64,000 nt of DNA from Pseudomonas pseudonitroreducens (GCF_021603645.1 NZ_BQHJ01000003.1:124001-188000), one strand, 5' to 3'; shown: positions 17,032 to 26,716, counted from the first letter of the stretch. Numbers and translations: made by a program. Notes: a model not told the origin generated them from the sequence alone.

Positions 17032-17796
17032 CTAGGCGAGCCGCACCTCGCCATTGCTCCAGAAGTCGTCGCCACGCAGCTCCAGGGTGCCGGCCGCGAC
17101 TTGTGCGCGCAGGCGCCAGGCGGCGAGCAGGTCGCTGACGAACAGACCGTCGACATAGGCCATGGTCGGACCGATCAATGACTGCACTGGACGCCAGGCT
17201 TCGCTGGCGCTGTCCAGCAGGATGCGGTCGATGTGCGCGTAGCCGGTGCCACTCAGTCGGCCGTCGAGCCACAGGCGCAGCTCGGTGTTCTCGGTCAGGG
17301 CGTGCTGCCAGTCCGTGCCCAGGCGCTGGCGCTCGGCGGCGTCCAGTTCGTGGCTGGCGGCCAGGGCGTTGGCCAGTTCTTCGGGTTTGAGCATGGCGAT
17401 GGCGTGGCGATCTTCGCTGCGGCACTGACCGCTGCCAGCACCGACGCTGCGCAGCGTGACCTGCGCCGGCAGCAGCGCACAGACGCGGCGCAGCAGCAGT
17501 TGTTCGCTGGCGCTGTCGCCATGCCAGAGCGTGACGGAGCGGGCGTCCGGGCTGCGTAGCCAGTTCGCATCGGTGGCCAGCTCAACGGCGATTTCGCGTT
17601 CGCGCAGGGCGTCGCCACCCAGCTCATGCCAGAACGCGGCGCGCTGCTGGCAGGGTGGGTTGTCCACATCGCTCAGCGGGCCGACCGCGAGGTCGTCCGG
17701 CATCACACGGATTTTTTTCTCGGTCAGCACGCCGGCTTCGACTGCCCGGCGCAGGGCATCGGCGGCGCCGTCGCCGCAAACCAGATGCAGGCTCAT
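17032..17796 (-). CDS. DUF1835 domain protein
   Basis: A 254-residue cytoplasmic protein with an N-terminal DUF1835 domain (opening [16 protein letters not shown] and [10 protein letters not shown]) and a C-terminal DUF3658-like region. The [20 protein letters not shown] stretch in the middle is typical of the family. Function is unknown. Its ATG overlaps the hprA stop codon by four bases (TCAT at 17793-17796 on plus), showing translational coupling, and rsmC follows after 52 bp; the three genes should form one operon. Confidence 0.85.
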   Translation of the reverse strand: MSLHLVCGDGAADALRRAVEAGVLTEKKIRVMPDDLAVGPLSDVDNPPCQQRAAFWHELGGDALREREIAVELATDANWLRSPDARSVTLWHGDSASEQLLLRRVCALLPAQVTLRSVGAGSGQCRSEDRHAIAMLKPEELANALAASHELDAAERQRLGTDWQHALTENTELRLWLDGRLSGTGYAHIDRILLDSASEAWRPVQSLIGPTMAYVDGLFVSDLLAAWRLRAQVAAGTLELRGDDFWSNGEVRLA

Positions 17797-18758
17797 GCCG
17801 TCACCACGCGGCGTGCTTCGCCGGCGAAAAAGCCGGCGGCGTTTTCGCTCAACTGGCCGACGATGCGTTGTCGGGCCTCGCGACTGCCCCAGGCGCTGTG
17901 CGGGGTGAGGATGAAGCGTGGAAGGTCGCCGGCCAGCAGCGGATTGCCGTCTTTCGGTGGCTCGACGCTGAGTACGTCGAAGGCCGCACCGCCCAGGTGA
18001 CCGCGACGTAGGGTATCGGCCAACGCCTGCTCGTCGACCAGCCCGCCGCGGGCGGTATTGATCAGGAAGGCGTTGGGTTTCATCAGGTCCAGCTCGCGCT
18101 GGCCGATCAGGTTGCGCGTGGCGTCGGTCAGTGGGCAGTGCAGGGTGAGGGCGTCGACCAGCGGCAGCAGTTCCTCCAGCGCCAGTCGGTCAGCGCGCGC
18201 GGGGCGGCCGGGCAGGGCGCCGAGCAGTACGCGCATGCCGAAGGCCTCGGCCAGTTTCGCCACCGCCCCGCCCAGCTCGCCGTGGCCGAGCAGGCCGAGG
18301 GTCTTGCCCTCCAGTTCGACGATGGGGAAGTCCAGCAGGCAGAACTGCGGCGCCTGCTGCCAGCGCCCAGCGCGGATCGCCGTCTGGTAATCCGGCAGGC
18401 GGGTGGCCAGGGCGAGCAGCAGCATCAGCGTGTGCTGCGCCACCGAGGGCGTGCCGTAGCCCTGGCAGTTGCTCACGGTTACGCCGTGCTGGCGCGCGGC
18501 TTCGAGGTCGACGTTGTTGGTACCGGTGGCGGCCACCAGGATCAGCTTGAGCTCCGGGCACTGCGCGAACACCTCGGCGCCGATGCGCACCTTGTTGCTG
18601 ATTGCCACCTGCGCGCCTTGCAGGCGCTCGGCCACCTGCTGCGTGTCGCTGCGCCCGTGCAGGACAAGTTCGCCGAACGGTGCGCGCAGCGGCGCGAGAT
18701 CGAGGTCACCGAGGTCGAGGGAGGCATGGTCGAGGAAGACGGCGCGAGCAGGATTCAT
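17793..18758 (-). CDS. hprA: D-2-hydroxyacid dehydrogenase (hydroxypyruvate reductase)
   Basis: A 321-residue NAD(P)-linked D-2-hydroxyacid dehydrogenase that interconverts glycerate and hydroxypyruvate/glyoxylate. The Rossmann motif LGLLGHGELGGAVA is near residue 145-158. The catalytic trio is present: Arg in NTARGG (about 230), Glu in LSVEPP (about 259), and His in LTPHSAWGS (about 281). The ATG at 18758 gives MNPARAVFLDH, the usual start; the frame upstream to 18848 has no homologous character. First gene of the hprA-DUF1835-rsmC operon. Gene order matches PA4626 in memory. Confidence 0.92.
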   Translation of the reverse strand: MNPARAVFLDHASLDLGDLDLAPLRAPFGELVLHGRSDTQQVAERLQGAQVAISNKVRIGAEVFAQCPELKLILVAATGTNNVDLEAARQHGVTVSNCQGYGTPSVAQHTLMLLLALATRLPDYQTAIRAGRWQQAPQFCLLDFPIVELEGKTLGLLGHGELGGAVAKLAEAFGMRVLLGALPGRPARADRLALEELLPLVDALTLHCPLTDATRNLIGQRELDLMKPNAFLINTARGGLVDEQALADTLRRGHLGGAAFDVLSVEPPKDGNPLLAGDLPRFILTPHSAWGSREARQRIVGQLSENAAGFFAGEARRVVTA

Positions 18759-18977
18759 GAGCGATGACACCTTGATCGAAGGGGCGGGATGAAGGGGATT
18801 CTCGGCACAACCGCCGCCGTGGACAACCCCGGCTTCCCGCGAGTGCAAGGCCAGATGGCCTCAGGCTGGATGGTAGTTGTCTGAGTGAAAAGTCTGACAG
18901 GTGTTTCGGTTTTCCCTCATCTGCCGCCCGCAGCCGGCCTTTTAGAGTGCACCCATCGAATCTCGAGGTGACTTGCG

Positions 18978-20426
18978 ATGATGGCTTGGATTCTCTCCGG
19001 CCTTACGGCCATCCGCGCGCTTGGCGCGCGTGTTGGGCAGCGTGATGGCTCGACGACCTTGTATTCCCGTTGCCGGCGGAGAAAGATGCCACGTGGCACA
19101 GGGCATGAGTCCTTGCTGTGCTTCGGTGCGTTGCTGGAGTGCTGCGATGCGGCGGCAGATGTGGTGCAGGCCAGTGAGCAGGTCGAACTCTGGGGCGTCA
19201 CTGATGCGGCATCGGCCCGCCGGACGCTGCAGGACCTGATGCTCGAGGCACGGAGCCAGACGCTGGACGAGGAATTCCGCCGGCTGCAGCGCAACGAGTC
19301 GAGCGCCTTCGACGGTGAGCAGCGGCTGCGCTTCAAGCAGGCCCAGCGCGCCTGGCGCAAGGCGGGCCTGGCGCTGCCTGTGGATATCTCCATGGCCGCG
19401 CATGATCTGGAAGGCATTGCCTGGTTGACCCGGCAATGCCATGCCTGTGGTTATCTCACCGAATCGGAGGCCTGGCTGAGCCTGGCCTGGGTAGCCGAGA
19501 TCGCCATTCGAGCATTCTCCGACTGGCAGGCCTATGCCGCGTCGTTCGTATTGGGGCGTGCGATTCTGTTGCATGACGGGGCGTCCGGCGCGATGGCGAT
19601 CCGGACGTACAAGGAACTGATGGGCAGCCGCGACGACAACACGCCACTGGCCGGCTTGTGGCGTGCCCATCCGCTGGCAGGTATCCGGGTGAGCAAGGTG
19701 GTGCTGCAGGAAGAGCACATCGTCGAGCCGCCAGCGCATCCTTCGCGCAGTGCACTCCTGGCCTTTGGCTGCGTGATTGCCGCTAGCGCGGGTGTGCGCG
19801 CCGATGATCTGGCCATCGCCCCGCAGGAGCGCGAGTATCAACGGCTGTGGCTGGCCGAGCATTGGCGGGCCGCGGCGCCGGACGAGGTTCTCGCACGCCT
19901 GAACTGGTTGCTGGAGGTCGGCAGCCGCGACAGGCTCGACCCGCTGTTGCAGCAGGAGACCGGCGGGCACACCGACTTGACGGAGCGCCGCGGAAATCCC
20001 CTGGCGCGCTTCGACCGGGCGCAACGGGCGCTGGTGAAGGCGGGTTTTGATCCGGCCCGGGTTGCGCACTGCCAGAGCGTGCTGGCCTACGATCTGGAAC
20101 GCGCGGCGTTCGGTGCGCGCCTGGCGTTCACGGCCGGCCTGCTGGACGAGGAGCGCCTGTGGAATGCGTTGCGCCACATGGCCCGGCAGGCCCGCGCGGC
20201 TTTCGAAGACTGGGAGGACTATCTGGTTTCGGTCATCCTCGGCCATGCCCTGGCGAACGAGGACTGGCTGGCCGGCAAGCGCCTGATTCGCGGCGGGATG
20301 GCCTTGCTGGACGGCATCACCCCGTTCGCCGAGTACCCCTCGCCATGGCAGGCCTGCCCGCTGGAGAGGTTGCCGGTTCTGCACAGTGTGGCTTGTCGGC
20401 GGCCCGGCGATTCGTATAGAACCTAG
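18978..20426 (+). CDS. Tandem DUF1266 domain protein
   Basis: A 482-residue cytoplasmic protein built from two copies of a DUF1266-like unit. In the first, AQRAWRKAGL, AAHDLEGIAWLTRQCHACGY and DWQAYAASFVLGRAI (about residues 120-200); in the second, AQRALVKAGF, LAYDLERAAFGARLAF and DWEDYLVSVILGHAL (about 350-430). A central DWW-like Trp/Asp pattern is kept in both. DUF1266 occurs with polymorphic toxin and T6SS-related settings in some genomes, but none is seen here. The ATG at 18978 follows GAGGTG. Function unknown; it stands alone. Confidence 0.82.
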   Translation: MMAWILSGLTAIRALGARVGQRDGSTTLYSRCRRRKMPRGTGHESLLCFGALLECCDAAADVVQASEQVELWGVTDAASARRTLQDLMLEARSQTLDEEFRRLQRNESSAFDGEQRLRFKQAQRAWRKAGLALPVDISMAAHDLEGIAWLTRQCHACGYLTESEAWLSLAWVAEIAIRAFSDWQAYAASFVLGRAILLHDGASGAMAIRTYKELMGSRDDNTPLAGLWRAHPLAGIRVSKVVLQEEHIVEPPAHPSRSALLAFGCVIAASAGVRADDLAIAPQEREYQRLWLAEHWRAAAPDEVLARLNWLLEVGSRDRLDPLLQQETGGHTDLTERRGNPLARFDRAQRALVKAGFDPARVAHCQSVLAYDLERAAFGARLAFTAGLLDEERLWNALRHMARQARAAFEDWEDYLVSVILGHALANEDWLAGKRLIRGGMALLDGITPFAEYPSPWQACPLERLPVLHSVACRRPGDSYRT

Positions 20427-20454
20427 GACTTTCCTGGCGTTTTTCGGAGGCGCG

Positions 20455-21084
20455 ATGTACTGGGCGGAGTTTCTCACGGTGGCGTTCATTCACCTGCTGG
20501 CGGTGGCCAGCCCTGGCCCGGATTTCGCCGTGGTGGTGCGCGAGAGCGTGGCCCACGGGCGCCGCGCGGGCACCTGGACGGCCCTGGGCGTGGGCAGTGC
20601 GATTTTCCTGCACGTGACCTATTCGCTGCTGGGGATCGGCCTGATCGTGTCGCAGTCCATCGTGCTGTTCAATGCGCTGAAATGGCTGGCGGCGGCCTAC
20701 CTGCTGTACATCGGCTTCAAGGCTTTGCGGGCGCGCCCGGCTGATCCGGCGGCGGCAGAGACGATGGCCGCTCCGCTCGCCCGTACGGCTCGCGGTGCCT
20801 ATGTCGCCGGTTTCATCACCAATGGCCTGAACCCCAAGGCCACGCTGTTCTTCCTTTCGCTGTTCACCGTCGTGATCAACCCGCATACGCCATTGCTGGT
20901 CCAGGCTGGTTATGGTGTGTACCTGGCCTGCGCCACCGCCGCCTGGTTCTGCCTGGTGGCGCTGCTGTTCAGCCAGCAGCGGGTGCGTGCCGGCTTCGCC
21001 CGCATGGGCCACTGGTTCGACCGGATGATGGGCGTGGTGCTGATCGGCCTGGGGATCAAGCTGGCCTTCACCGAACTGCGCTGA
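20455..21084 (+). CDS. LysE/RhtB-family exporter
   Basis: A 209-residue inner-membrane exporter of the LysE/RhtB family, which removes amino acids or homoserine-like compounds. It has six predicted helices, the family signature SPGPDFAVVVRESVAHGRRAG at residues 17-37, and NGLNPKATLFFLSLF near 120. GGAGG at 20446-20450 supports the ATG at 20455; the longer frame from 20386 overlaps the DUF1266 gene. The substrate is not known. It follows the DUF1266 gene by 28 bp and could be co-transcribed with it. Confidence 0.9.
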   Translation: MYWAEFLTVAFIHLLAVASPGPDFAVVVRESVAHGRRAGTWTALGVGSAIFLHVTYSLLGIGLIVSQSIVLFNALKWLAAAYLLYIGFKALRARPADPAAAETMAAPLARTARGAYVAGFITNGLNPKATLFFLSLFTVVINPHTPLLVQAGYGVYLACATAAWFCLVALLFSQQRVRAGFARMGHWFDRMMGVVLIGLGIKLAFTELR

Positions 21085-21096
21085 GCCCGGCTTTTC

Positions 21097-21173
21097 GTAG
21101 GAGCGAGCTTGCTCGCGAATCTCTTGCCGACGGCTCAAGAGCTGGGCGGTTCGCGAGCAGGCTCGCTGCTACA
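21097..21173. repeat. Family B REP-type repeat
   Basis: GTAGGAGCGAGCTTGCTCGC at the left and TTCGCGAGCAGGCTCGCTGC at the right, inverted, with a 40-base spacer. Confidence 0.82.
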
Positions 21174-21193
21174 GGAATGCTTTGTTCCGAATG

Positions 21194-21221
21194 AAAAAGG
21201 GGCGCCTCGGCGCCCCTTTTT
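21194..21221. terminator. Bidirectional terminator, 21.2 kb
   Basis: AAAAAGGGGCGCC and GGCGCCCCTTTTT form a 13-bp stem around TC, between the LysE-type gene and the converging thiolase gene. Confidence 0.88.
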
Positions 21222-21237
21222 CATTTCGCAGCGAAGA

Positions 21238-22413
21238 TCAGACCAGCTCGATCGCCACCGCAGTGGCTTCGCCGCCGCCGATGCACAGCGAGGCTACCCC
21301 GCGCTTGCCGCCCTTCTTCTGCAGGGCGTTGATCAGGGTGATGATGATCCGCGAGCCGGTGGAGCCGACCGGGTGGCCCTGGGCGCAGGCACCGCCGTAG
21401 ACGTTGACCTTGGCGTGGTCCAGGCCGTGTTCGCGCATGGCAAGCATGGTGACCATGGCGAAGGCTTCGTTGATCTCGAACAGATCGACGTCATCCTTGC
21501 TCCAGCCGGCTTTCTTGAACAGGTTGGTCATGGCGCCGATCGGGGCCAGGGTGAACTCGGCCGGGTCCTGGCTCTGGGTGGCGTGGGCGACGATCTTCGC
21601 CAGGGGCTTCAGGCCACGGCGCGCGGCTTCTTCGGCGGTCATCAGGACCAGCGCGGAGGCGCCGTCGGAGATCGAGCTGGCGTTGGCCGCGGTGATGGTG
21701 CCGTCCTTGCGGAAGGCCGGGCGCAGGCCGGGAATCTTCTCCAGGTTGGCGGTCAGCGGCTGCTCGTCGTCCTTCACCACGGTCTCGCCCTTGCGGGTGG
21801 TGACGGTGACCGGGACGATTTCCGAATCCAGCGAGCCGTCCTTGATGGCAGCCTGGGCGCGCTTCAGCGATTCGATGGCGTAGGCGTCCATTTCTTCGCG
21901 GGTGACGTTGTACTTGTCGGCGGTTTCCTGGGCAAAGGAGCCCATCAGGCGGCCGGTGCGGGCATCTTCCAGGCCGTCGAGGAACATGTGGTCCTTGATC
22001 TCGCCGTGGCCCATGCGCAGGCCGGTGCGGGCCTTCTCGATGACATAGGGGGCGTTGGACATGCTTTCCATGCCGCCGGCGACCATCACGCTGTTGCTGC
22101 CGGCCTTGAGCAGGTCGTGGGCCAGCATCACCGCCTTCATGCCCGAGCCGCAGAGCTTGTTGATGGTGGTGCAGCCGGTGGCGGCGGGCAGGCCGGCGTT
22201 GAGCGACGCCTGGCGGGCCGGGCCCTGTTTCAGGCCGGCGGGCAGCACGTTGCCCATGATCACTTCCTGCACGTCGGCGGGCTGGATGCCGGCACGGGAA
22301 ATGGCTTCGCGGATGGCGATGGCGCCCAGGTCGACGGCGGAAACGCCGGACAGGCTGCCCTGGAAGCCGCCCATGGGAGTACGGGCGCCGCTGACGATGA
22401 CGATCTCGGACAT
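21238..22413 (-). CDS. Acetyl-CoA C-acyltransferase (thiolase)
   Basis: A 391-residue biosynthetic/degradative thiolase that cleaves or condenses acyl-CoA with acetyl-CoA. The nucleophile is Cys88 in INKLCGSGMKA; NEAFA and GGACAQGHPVGSTG carry the acid/base His, and the C-terminal CIGGGEA holds the second Cys. All catalytic residues are intact. Length is standard. The ATG at 22413 follows GAAGAGGTTAAGAG. It is divergent from the acyl-CoA ligase gene across 336 bp, the arrangement I recall for PA3925/PA3924, which suggests a shared role in acyl-CoA breakdown. Confidence 0.92.
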   Translation of the reverse strand: MSEIVIVSGARTPMGGFQGSLSGVSAVDLGAIAIREAISRAGIQPADVQEVIMGNVLPAGLKQGPARQASLNAGLPAATGCTTINKLCGSGMKAVMLAHDLLKAGSNSVMVAGGMESMSNAPYVIEKARTGLRMGHGEIKDHMFLDGLEDARTGRLMGSFAQETADKYNVTREEMDAYAIESLKRAQAAIKDGSLDSEIVPVTVTTRKGETVVKDDEQPLTANLEKIPGLRPAFRKDGTITAANASSISDGASALVLMTAEEAARRGLKPLAKIVAHATQSQDPAEFTLAPIGAMTNLFKKAGWSKDDVDLFEINEAFAMVTMLAMREHGLDHAKVNVYGGACAQGHPVGSTGSRIIITLINALQKKGGKRGVASLCIGGGEATAVAIELV

Positions 22414-22749
22414 GACTCTTAACCTCTTCGCTCTTGTTGTAGGAGTCCGCGCATGGCCGGCTGCGCGTCGGCAGAACCGTGTTGGAAGCTGGCGTCGGAG
22501 GCTCATTTACAAGGCGTAAACTCCGCTCCCTCGCCTGCTTCCACCTGGCGCTGCTGCAACTCGCGGGCCTTTCGCGGACTCCGGGTAAAGGTACCGGGCG
22601 TGAACGACCGGGCGTCAGGATTCTACCGCGTGACCGGATGCGGCCATAGAGTCATCGGCAAATCACTCTTTTGACTGATGAATGGACACTCCGAGCGCTC
22701 TAGAGTCGGTCTCATCCTGATGAGATCCAGCCTTGAGAGTGCGCACGCC
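22414..22749. promoter_or_regulatory. Divergent promoter region, thiolase and acyl-CoA ligase
   Basis: No coding frame is seen. TTGACT at 22671-22676 is a possible -35 toward the ligase, but no well-spaced -10 follows, which would fit an activator-dependent promoter. Short inverted sequences near 22697-22720 (GCGCTCTAGAGTC, CATCCTGATGAGAT) may be protein-binding sites. Confidence 0.35.
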
Positions 22750-24432
22750 ATGCTGAAAACCCGCGTCATCCCCGCTGCACAGAACGCCTACCAGTACCCG
22801 CTGTTGATCAAGAGCCTGCTGCTGTCGGGCAGCCGTTACGAGAAAGGCCGGGAAATCGTCTACCGCGACACCGTGCGTTACAGCTATGCCACCTTCAACG
22901 AGCGTGTTGCGCGATTGGCCAACGTGCTCACCGAGGCCGGCGTGAAGGCCGGTGACACCGTGGCGGTAATGGACTGGGACAGCCACCGTTACCTCGAGTG
23001 CATGTTCGCCATCCCGATGATCGGTGCGGTGCTGCACACCATCAACATCCGCCTTTCGCCGGACCAGATCCTCTACACCATGAACCACGCCGATGACCGC
23101 TTCGTGCTGGTCAACAGCGAGTTCGCCGCGCTCTACCAGGGCATCGCCGGGCAATTGACCACGGTGGAAAAGACCCTGCTGATCACCGACGGCGCGGACA
23201 AGACCAGCACGCTGCCCAACTGTGTCGGCGAGTACGAGACCCTGCTGGCGGCTGCCAGCCCGCGTTATGCCTTCCCCGATTTCGACGAGAACTCGGTGGC
23301 GACCACCTTCTACACCACCGGTACCACCGGTAACCCCAAGGGTGTGTACTTCACCCACCGGCAACTGGTGCTGCACACCCTGGCGATGGCCGCAACCATC
23401 GGCAGCCTGGACAGCATCCGCCTGATGGGCACCGACGATGTGTACATGCCGATCACCCCGATGTTCCACGTTCACGCCTGGGGCGTGCCCTACGTGGCGA
23501 CTATGCTGGGGGTGAAGCAGGTGTACCCGGGCCGTTACGAGCCGGAGCTGCTGTGCAAGCTGATCCGTGAGGAGAAGGTGACCTTCTCCCACTGCGTGCC
23601 GACCATCCTGCAGATGATGCTCAATGCCGCGGGCGCCAAGGACCACGACTTCGGCGGGCTGAAGATCATCATTGGCGGCAGCGCCCTGAACCATGCCCTG
23701 TACGACGCCGCCAAGGCACGCGGCATCCAGCTCACCGCTGCGTATGGCATGTCCGAGACCTGCCCGCTGATTTCCTGTGGCTACCTCAACCAGGAACTGT
23801 GCGCCGGCAGCGAGGACGAGCGCACCACCTACCGCATCAAGGCCGGCGTGCCGGTGCCACTGGTGGAGGCGGCGATCATGGATGAGCACGGCGAGTTCCT
23901 CCCGGCGGACGGCGAGTCCCAGGGCGAGCTGGTGCTGCGTGCGCCCTGGCTGACCCAGGGCTACTTCCGTGAGCCGGAAAAGGGCGAGGACCTCTGGGCT
24001 GGTGGCTGGATGCATACCGGCGACGTGGCGACCCTGGACGGCATGGGCTTCATCGACATCCGCGACCGTATCAAGGATGTCATCAAGACCGGCGGCGAGT
24101 GGCTGTCTTCCCTGGAGCTGGAGGACCTCATCAGCCGCCACCCGGCGGTGCGCGAGGTGGCGGTGGTCGGCGTGCCCGATCCGCAGTGGGGCGAGCGCCC
24201 GTTCGCCCTGCTGGTGCTGCGCGATGGCCAGGCGCTGGATGCCAGGGCGCTGCGCGAGCACCTCAAGCCTTTCGTCGAGCAGGGCAACATCAACAAGTGG
24301 GCAATTCCCTCGCAGATCGCCGTTGTTACTGAAGTTCCCAAGACCAGCGTCGGCAAGCTCGACAAGAAGCGTATCCGGGTAGACATCGCCCAATGGCAGG
24401 AGGCTGGCAGCGCCTTCCTCTCCACGGTGTGA
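22750..24432 (+). CDS. AMP-forming fatty acyl-CoA ligase
   Basis: A 560-residue adenylate-forming enzyme that activates a carboxylic acid, probably a medium- or long-chain fatty acid, to its CoA thioester. Motifs in order: the P-loop YTTGTTGNPKG near residue 188, YGMSETCP near 333, GWMHTGD near 418, DRIKDVIKTGGEWLSSLE near 440, and the catalytic Lys in SVGKLDKKR near 534. The ATG at 22750 (MLKTRVIP) follows GAGAG; upstream in-frame methionines at 22678 and 22720 have no site. The neighbourhood (thiolase, DUF1302, DUF1329, MalT-type regulator) matches PA3924 in memory, annotated there as medium-chain. Confidence 0.92.
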   Translation: MLKTRVIPAAQNAYQYPLLIKSLLLSGSRYEKGREIVYRDTVRYSYATFNERVARLANVLTEAGVKAGDTVAVMDWDSHRYLECMFAIPMIGAVLHTINIRLSPDQILYTMNHADDRFVLVNSEFAALYQGIAGQLTTVEKTLLITDGADKTSTLPNCVGEYETLLAAASPRYAFPDFDENSVATTFYTTGTTGNPKGVYFTHRQLVLHTLAMAATIGSLDSIRLMGTDDVYMPITPMFHVHAWGVPYVATMLGVKQVYPGRYEPELLCKLIREEKVTFSHCVPTILQMMLNAAGAKDHDFGGLKIIIGGSALNHALYDAAKARGIQLTAAYGMSETCPLISCGYLNQELCAGSEDERTTYRIKAGVPVPLVEAAIMDEHGEFLPADGESQGELVLRAPWLTQGYFREPEKGEDLWAGGWMHTGDVATLDGMGFIDIRDRIKDVIKTGGEWLSSLELEDLISRHPAVREVAVVGVPDPQWGERPFALLVLRDGQALDARALREHLKPFVEQGNINKWAIPSQIAVVTEVPKTSVGKLDKKRIRVDIAQWQEAGSAFLSTV

Positions 24433-24465
24433 CCGACGACCGGCAAGTCACGGTTGGCGGGCGGT

Positions 24466-24489
24466 CGTGCCAAGCAAGCGCTTGGCACG
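24466..24489. other. Inverted repeat after the acyl-CoA ligase gene
   Basis: CGTGCCAAG and CTTGGCACG form a 9-bp stem around CAAGCG, 34 bp after the ligase stop. There is no T run. The inner CCAAGCAAGCGCTTGG is itself nearly palindromic, so an operator for the downstream DUF1302 gene is as likely as a terminator. Confidence 0.5.
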
Positions 24490-24640
24490 GCGCAGCCCAG
24501 TGACCACGCCACCTCGGCACCTGCGCAAGCGTCTAGTCAGGGCCTTTCTAAGACAAATCACACTTTCGAGCGATCAAGCACCCTGGGGCGGTGGATATAG
24601 TCGCCACTACTCATAACAAAAAACACATGGAGTAGCGTCG

Positions 24641-26563
24641 ATGAAAACCATGCAACATATCTGGCGCCTGGCGCGGTTGCCGCTGGCAGTCAGCCTGGCT
24701 TCCTCGCTGGCGGCTCCGGCTTCCGCCGTCAGCTTCAACATTGGGGAAATCGAAGGTTCGTTCGACTCGACGCTGTCCGTGGGGGCCAGCTGGTCGACGC
24801 AGAATCCGAACGACAACCTCATCGGCATCAACAACGGCGGCAAGGGCCTGTCCCAGACCTCCGACGATGGCCACCTGAACTACAAGGCCGGCAAGACCTT
24901 CTCGAAGATCTTCAAGGGCATCCACGACCTCGAACTCAAGTACGGCGACACCGGCGTCTTCGTGCGCGGCAAGTACTGGTACGACTTCGAGCAGAAGGAC
25001 GAGAACACCGAGTTCAAGCCCCTGTCCGACCATAACCGCAAGGAAGCCGCCCAGGCCTCCGGCGGTGAAATCCTCGACGCCTTCATCTACCACAACTACA
25101 ACATCGCCGACCTGCCGGGCACCGTGCGCCTGGGCAAGCAGGTGGTGAACTGGGGCGAGAGCACCTTCATCCAGAACGGCATCAGCGTGATCAACCCGTT
25201 CGACGTCACCGCCTTCCGCCGCCCGGGCTCCGAGATCAAGGAAGCCCTGGTGCCGGTGAACATGTTCTACCTGTCGCAGAACCTCACCGAGAACCTGTCC
25301 GCCGAAGGCTTCTACCAGCTGGAGTGGGACCAGACGGTGGTCGACAACTGCGGCACCTTCTTCTCCCAGCCGGACGTGGTGGCTGACGGCTGCACCCAGA
25401 ACCTCGCGGTGCTGACCAACAATGCCGCTTCGATCCGCACCCTGAACGGCCTGCTCGGCCCGAACCTGGCGGTGACCCCGTCGCCGTGGAACGAAGGCCT
25501 GGTAGTGCAGCGCGGCCCGGACCGTGACGCCCGTGACAGCGGCCAGTACGGCTTCTCGATGAAGTACTTCGCCGACAGCCTGAACACCGAGTTCGGCGGC
25601 TACTACATGAACTACCACAGCCGCCTGCCGATCTTCAGCGGGCGTGGCGCGGACGCCTCCAAGGTCGCGCAGATCAACCAGTTGATCACCAACATCGCGG
25701 CGATCAGCCCGTCCCTGGCGGCCCAGGCCGGCGCGGCGGCGATGGCGGGCAACTCCAGCTACTTCATCGAATACCCCGAAGACATCCGCCTGTACGGCCT
25801 GAGCTTCTCCACCACGCTGCCCACCGGCACCGCCTGGCAGGGCGAGATCAGCTACCGCCCGAATGCTCCGGTACAGCTGAACACCACCGACATCCTGTAT
25901 TCCGGCCTCGACCCGGTGTCCATTGGTGGCAACCACGTCTACGACAACGCTTCCGTGCTGACTGGCACCGCTGGCCAGGACCTGCATGGTTACACCCGCA
26001 AGGAAGTCACCCAGCTGCAGACTACCTTCACCCACTTCTTCGACCAGGTCATGGGCGCCGAGCGTCTGACCCTGGTGGGCGAGGTAGGCTGGACCCACGT
26101 CGGCGGCCTGGAAAGCCAGAACAAGGCGCGCTATGGCCGTGACCCGGTGTTCGGCCCCGGCCCGCTGAACGGCACCCTCAACGGCCTGGCTACCTGCGAG
26201 GCGCTGAACGCTTCCACCCTGGGCACCGCCAACGCCAACAACGTCAGCCGCAACTGCGAAAGCGATGGCTTCACCACGGCCGACTCCTGGGGCTACCGCG
26301 CTCGCGCGATCTGGGACTACAACGACGTGTTTGCCGGCGTGAACCTCAAGCCCAACGTGGCCTGGTCCCACGACGTCGACGGCTACTCCCCCGGCCCCGG
26401 CGGCAACTTCGAGGAAGGCCGCAAGGCGGTCAGCCTGGGTATCGACGCCGACTACCTGAACACCTACACCGCCAGCTTGGCCTATACCAACTACTTCGAC
26501 GGCAAATACTCCACCGTCGACGACCGTGACTTCGTCAGCCTGAGCTTCGGTGTGACCTTCTAA
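24641..26563 (+). CDS. DUF1302 outer-membrane protein
   Basis: A 640-residue DUF1302 protein, a probable outer-membrane beta-barrel for hydrophobic substrates. The signal peptide (residues about 1-28, ending APASA) is followed by VSFNIGEIEGSFDSTLSVGASW, the family opening, and the chain closes with SLSFGVTF, an outer-membrane C-terminal Phe. Alternating aromatic strands run through the chain; RLGKQVVNWGES is conserved. It pairs with the DUF1329 protein downstream, as it usually does in pseudomonads. GGAGTAG at 24629-24635 fixes the ATG at 24641. A TATAGT at 24594-24599 is a candidate -10 without a good -35, as for an activated promoter. Confidence 0.9.
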   Translation: MKTMQHIWRLARLPLAVSLASSLAAPASAVSFNIGEIEGSFDSTLSVGASWSTQNPNDNLIGINNGGKGLSQTSDDGHLNYKAGKTFSKIFKGIHDLELKYGDTGVFVRGKYWYDFEQKDENTEFKPLSDHNRKEAAQASGGEILDAFIYHNYNIADLPGTVRLGKQVVNWGESTFIQNGISVINPFDVTAFRRPGSEIKEALVPVNMFYLSQNLTENLSAEGFYQLEWDQTVVDNCGTFFSQPDVVADGCTQNLAVLTNNAASIRTLNGLLGPNLAVTPSPWNEGLVVQRGPDRDARDSGQYGFSMKYFADSLNTEFGGYYMNYHSRLPIFSGRGADASKVAQINQLITNIAAISPSLAAQAGAAAMAGNSSYFIEYPEDIRLYGLSFSTTLPTGTAWQGEISYRPNAPVQLNTTDILYSGLDPVSIGGNHVYDNASVLTGTAGQDLHGYTRKEVTQLQTTFTHFFDQVMGAERLTLVGEVGWTHVGGLESQNKARYGRDPVFGPGPLNGTLNGLATCEALNASTLGTANANNVSRNCESDGFTTADSWGYRARAIWDYNDVFAGVNLKPNVAWSHDVDGYSPGPGGNFEEGRKAVSLGIDADYLNTYTASLAYTNYFDGKYSTVDDRDFVSLSFGVTF

Positions 26564-26716
26564 GCCGGCTGTTCAACCGGCAAGCGGCCCGCCTTCGCGG
26601 CGGGCCATCCGTGCAGTCGGGTGACCGGCTGCACGGGGCAGCAGACAAGACCCGCGATTCGCTCCTGCAAAGGTGGCCAGCGCGGTGGGCAAAGACTCAA
26701 CGAGGACGATAAACGA

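Noticed and set aside
22663-24393. 576-residue open frame on minus, opposite the acyl-CoA ligase
   Set aside because: Antisense shadow; the plus-strand gene has every adenylation motif.
24466-24489. Inverted repeat as the transcription terminator of the acyl-CoA ligase
   Set aside because: No T tract follows on either strand, unlike the other terminators in this window.
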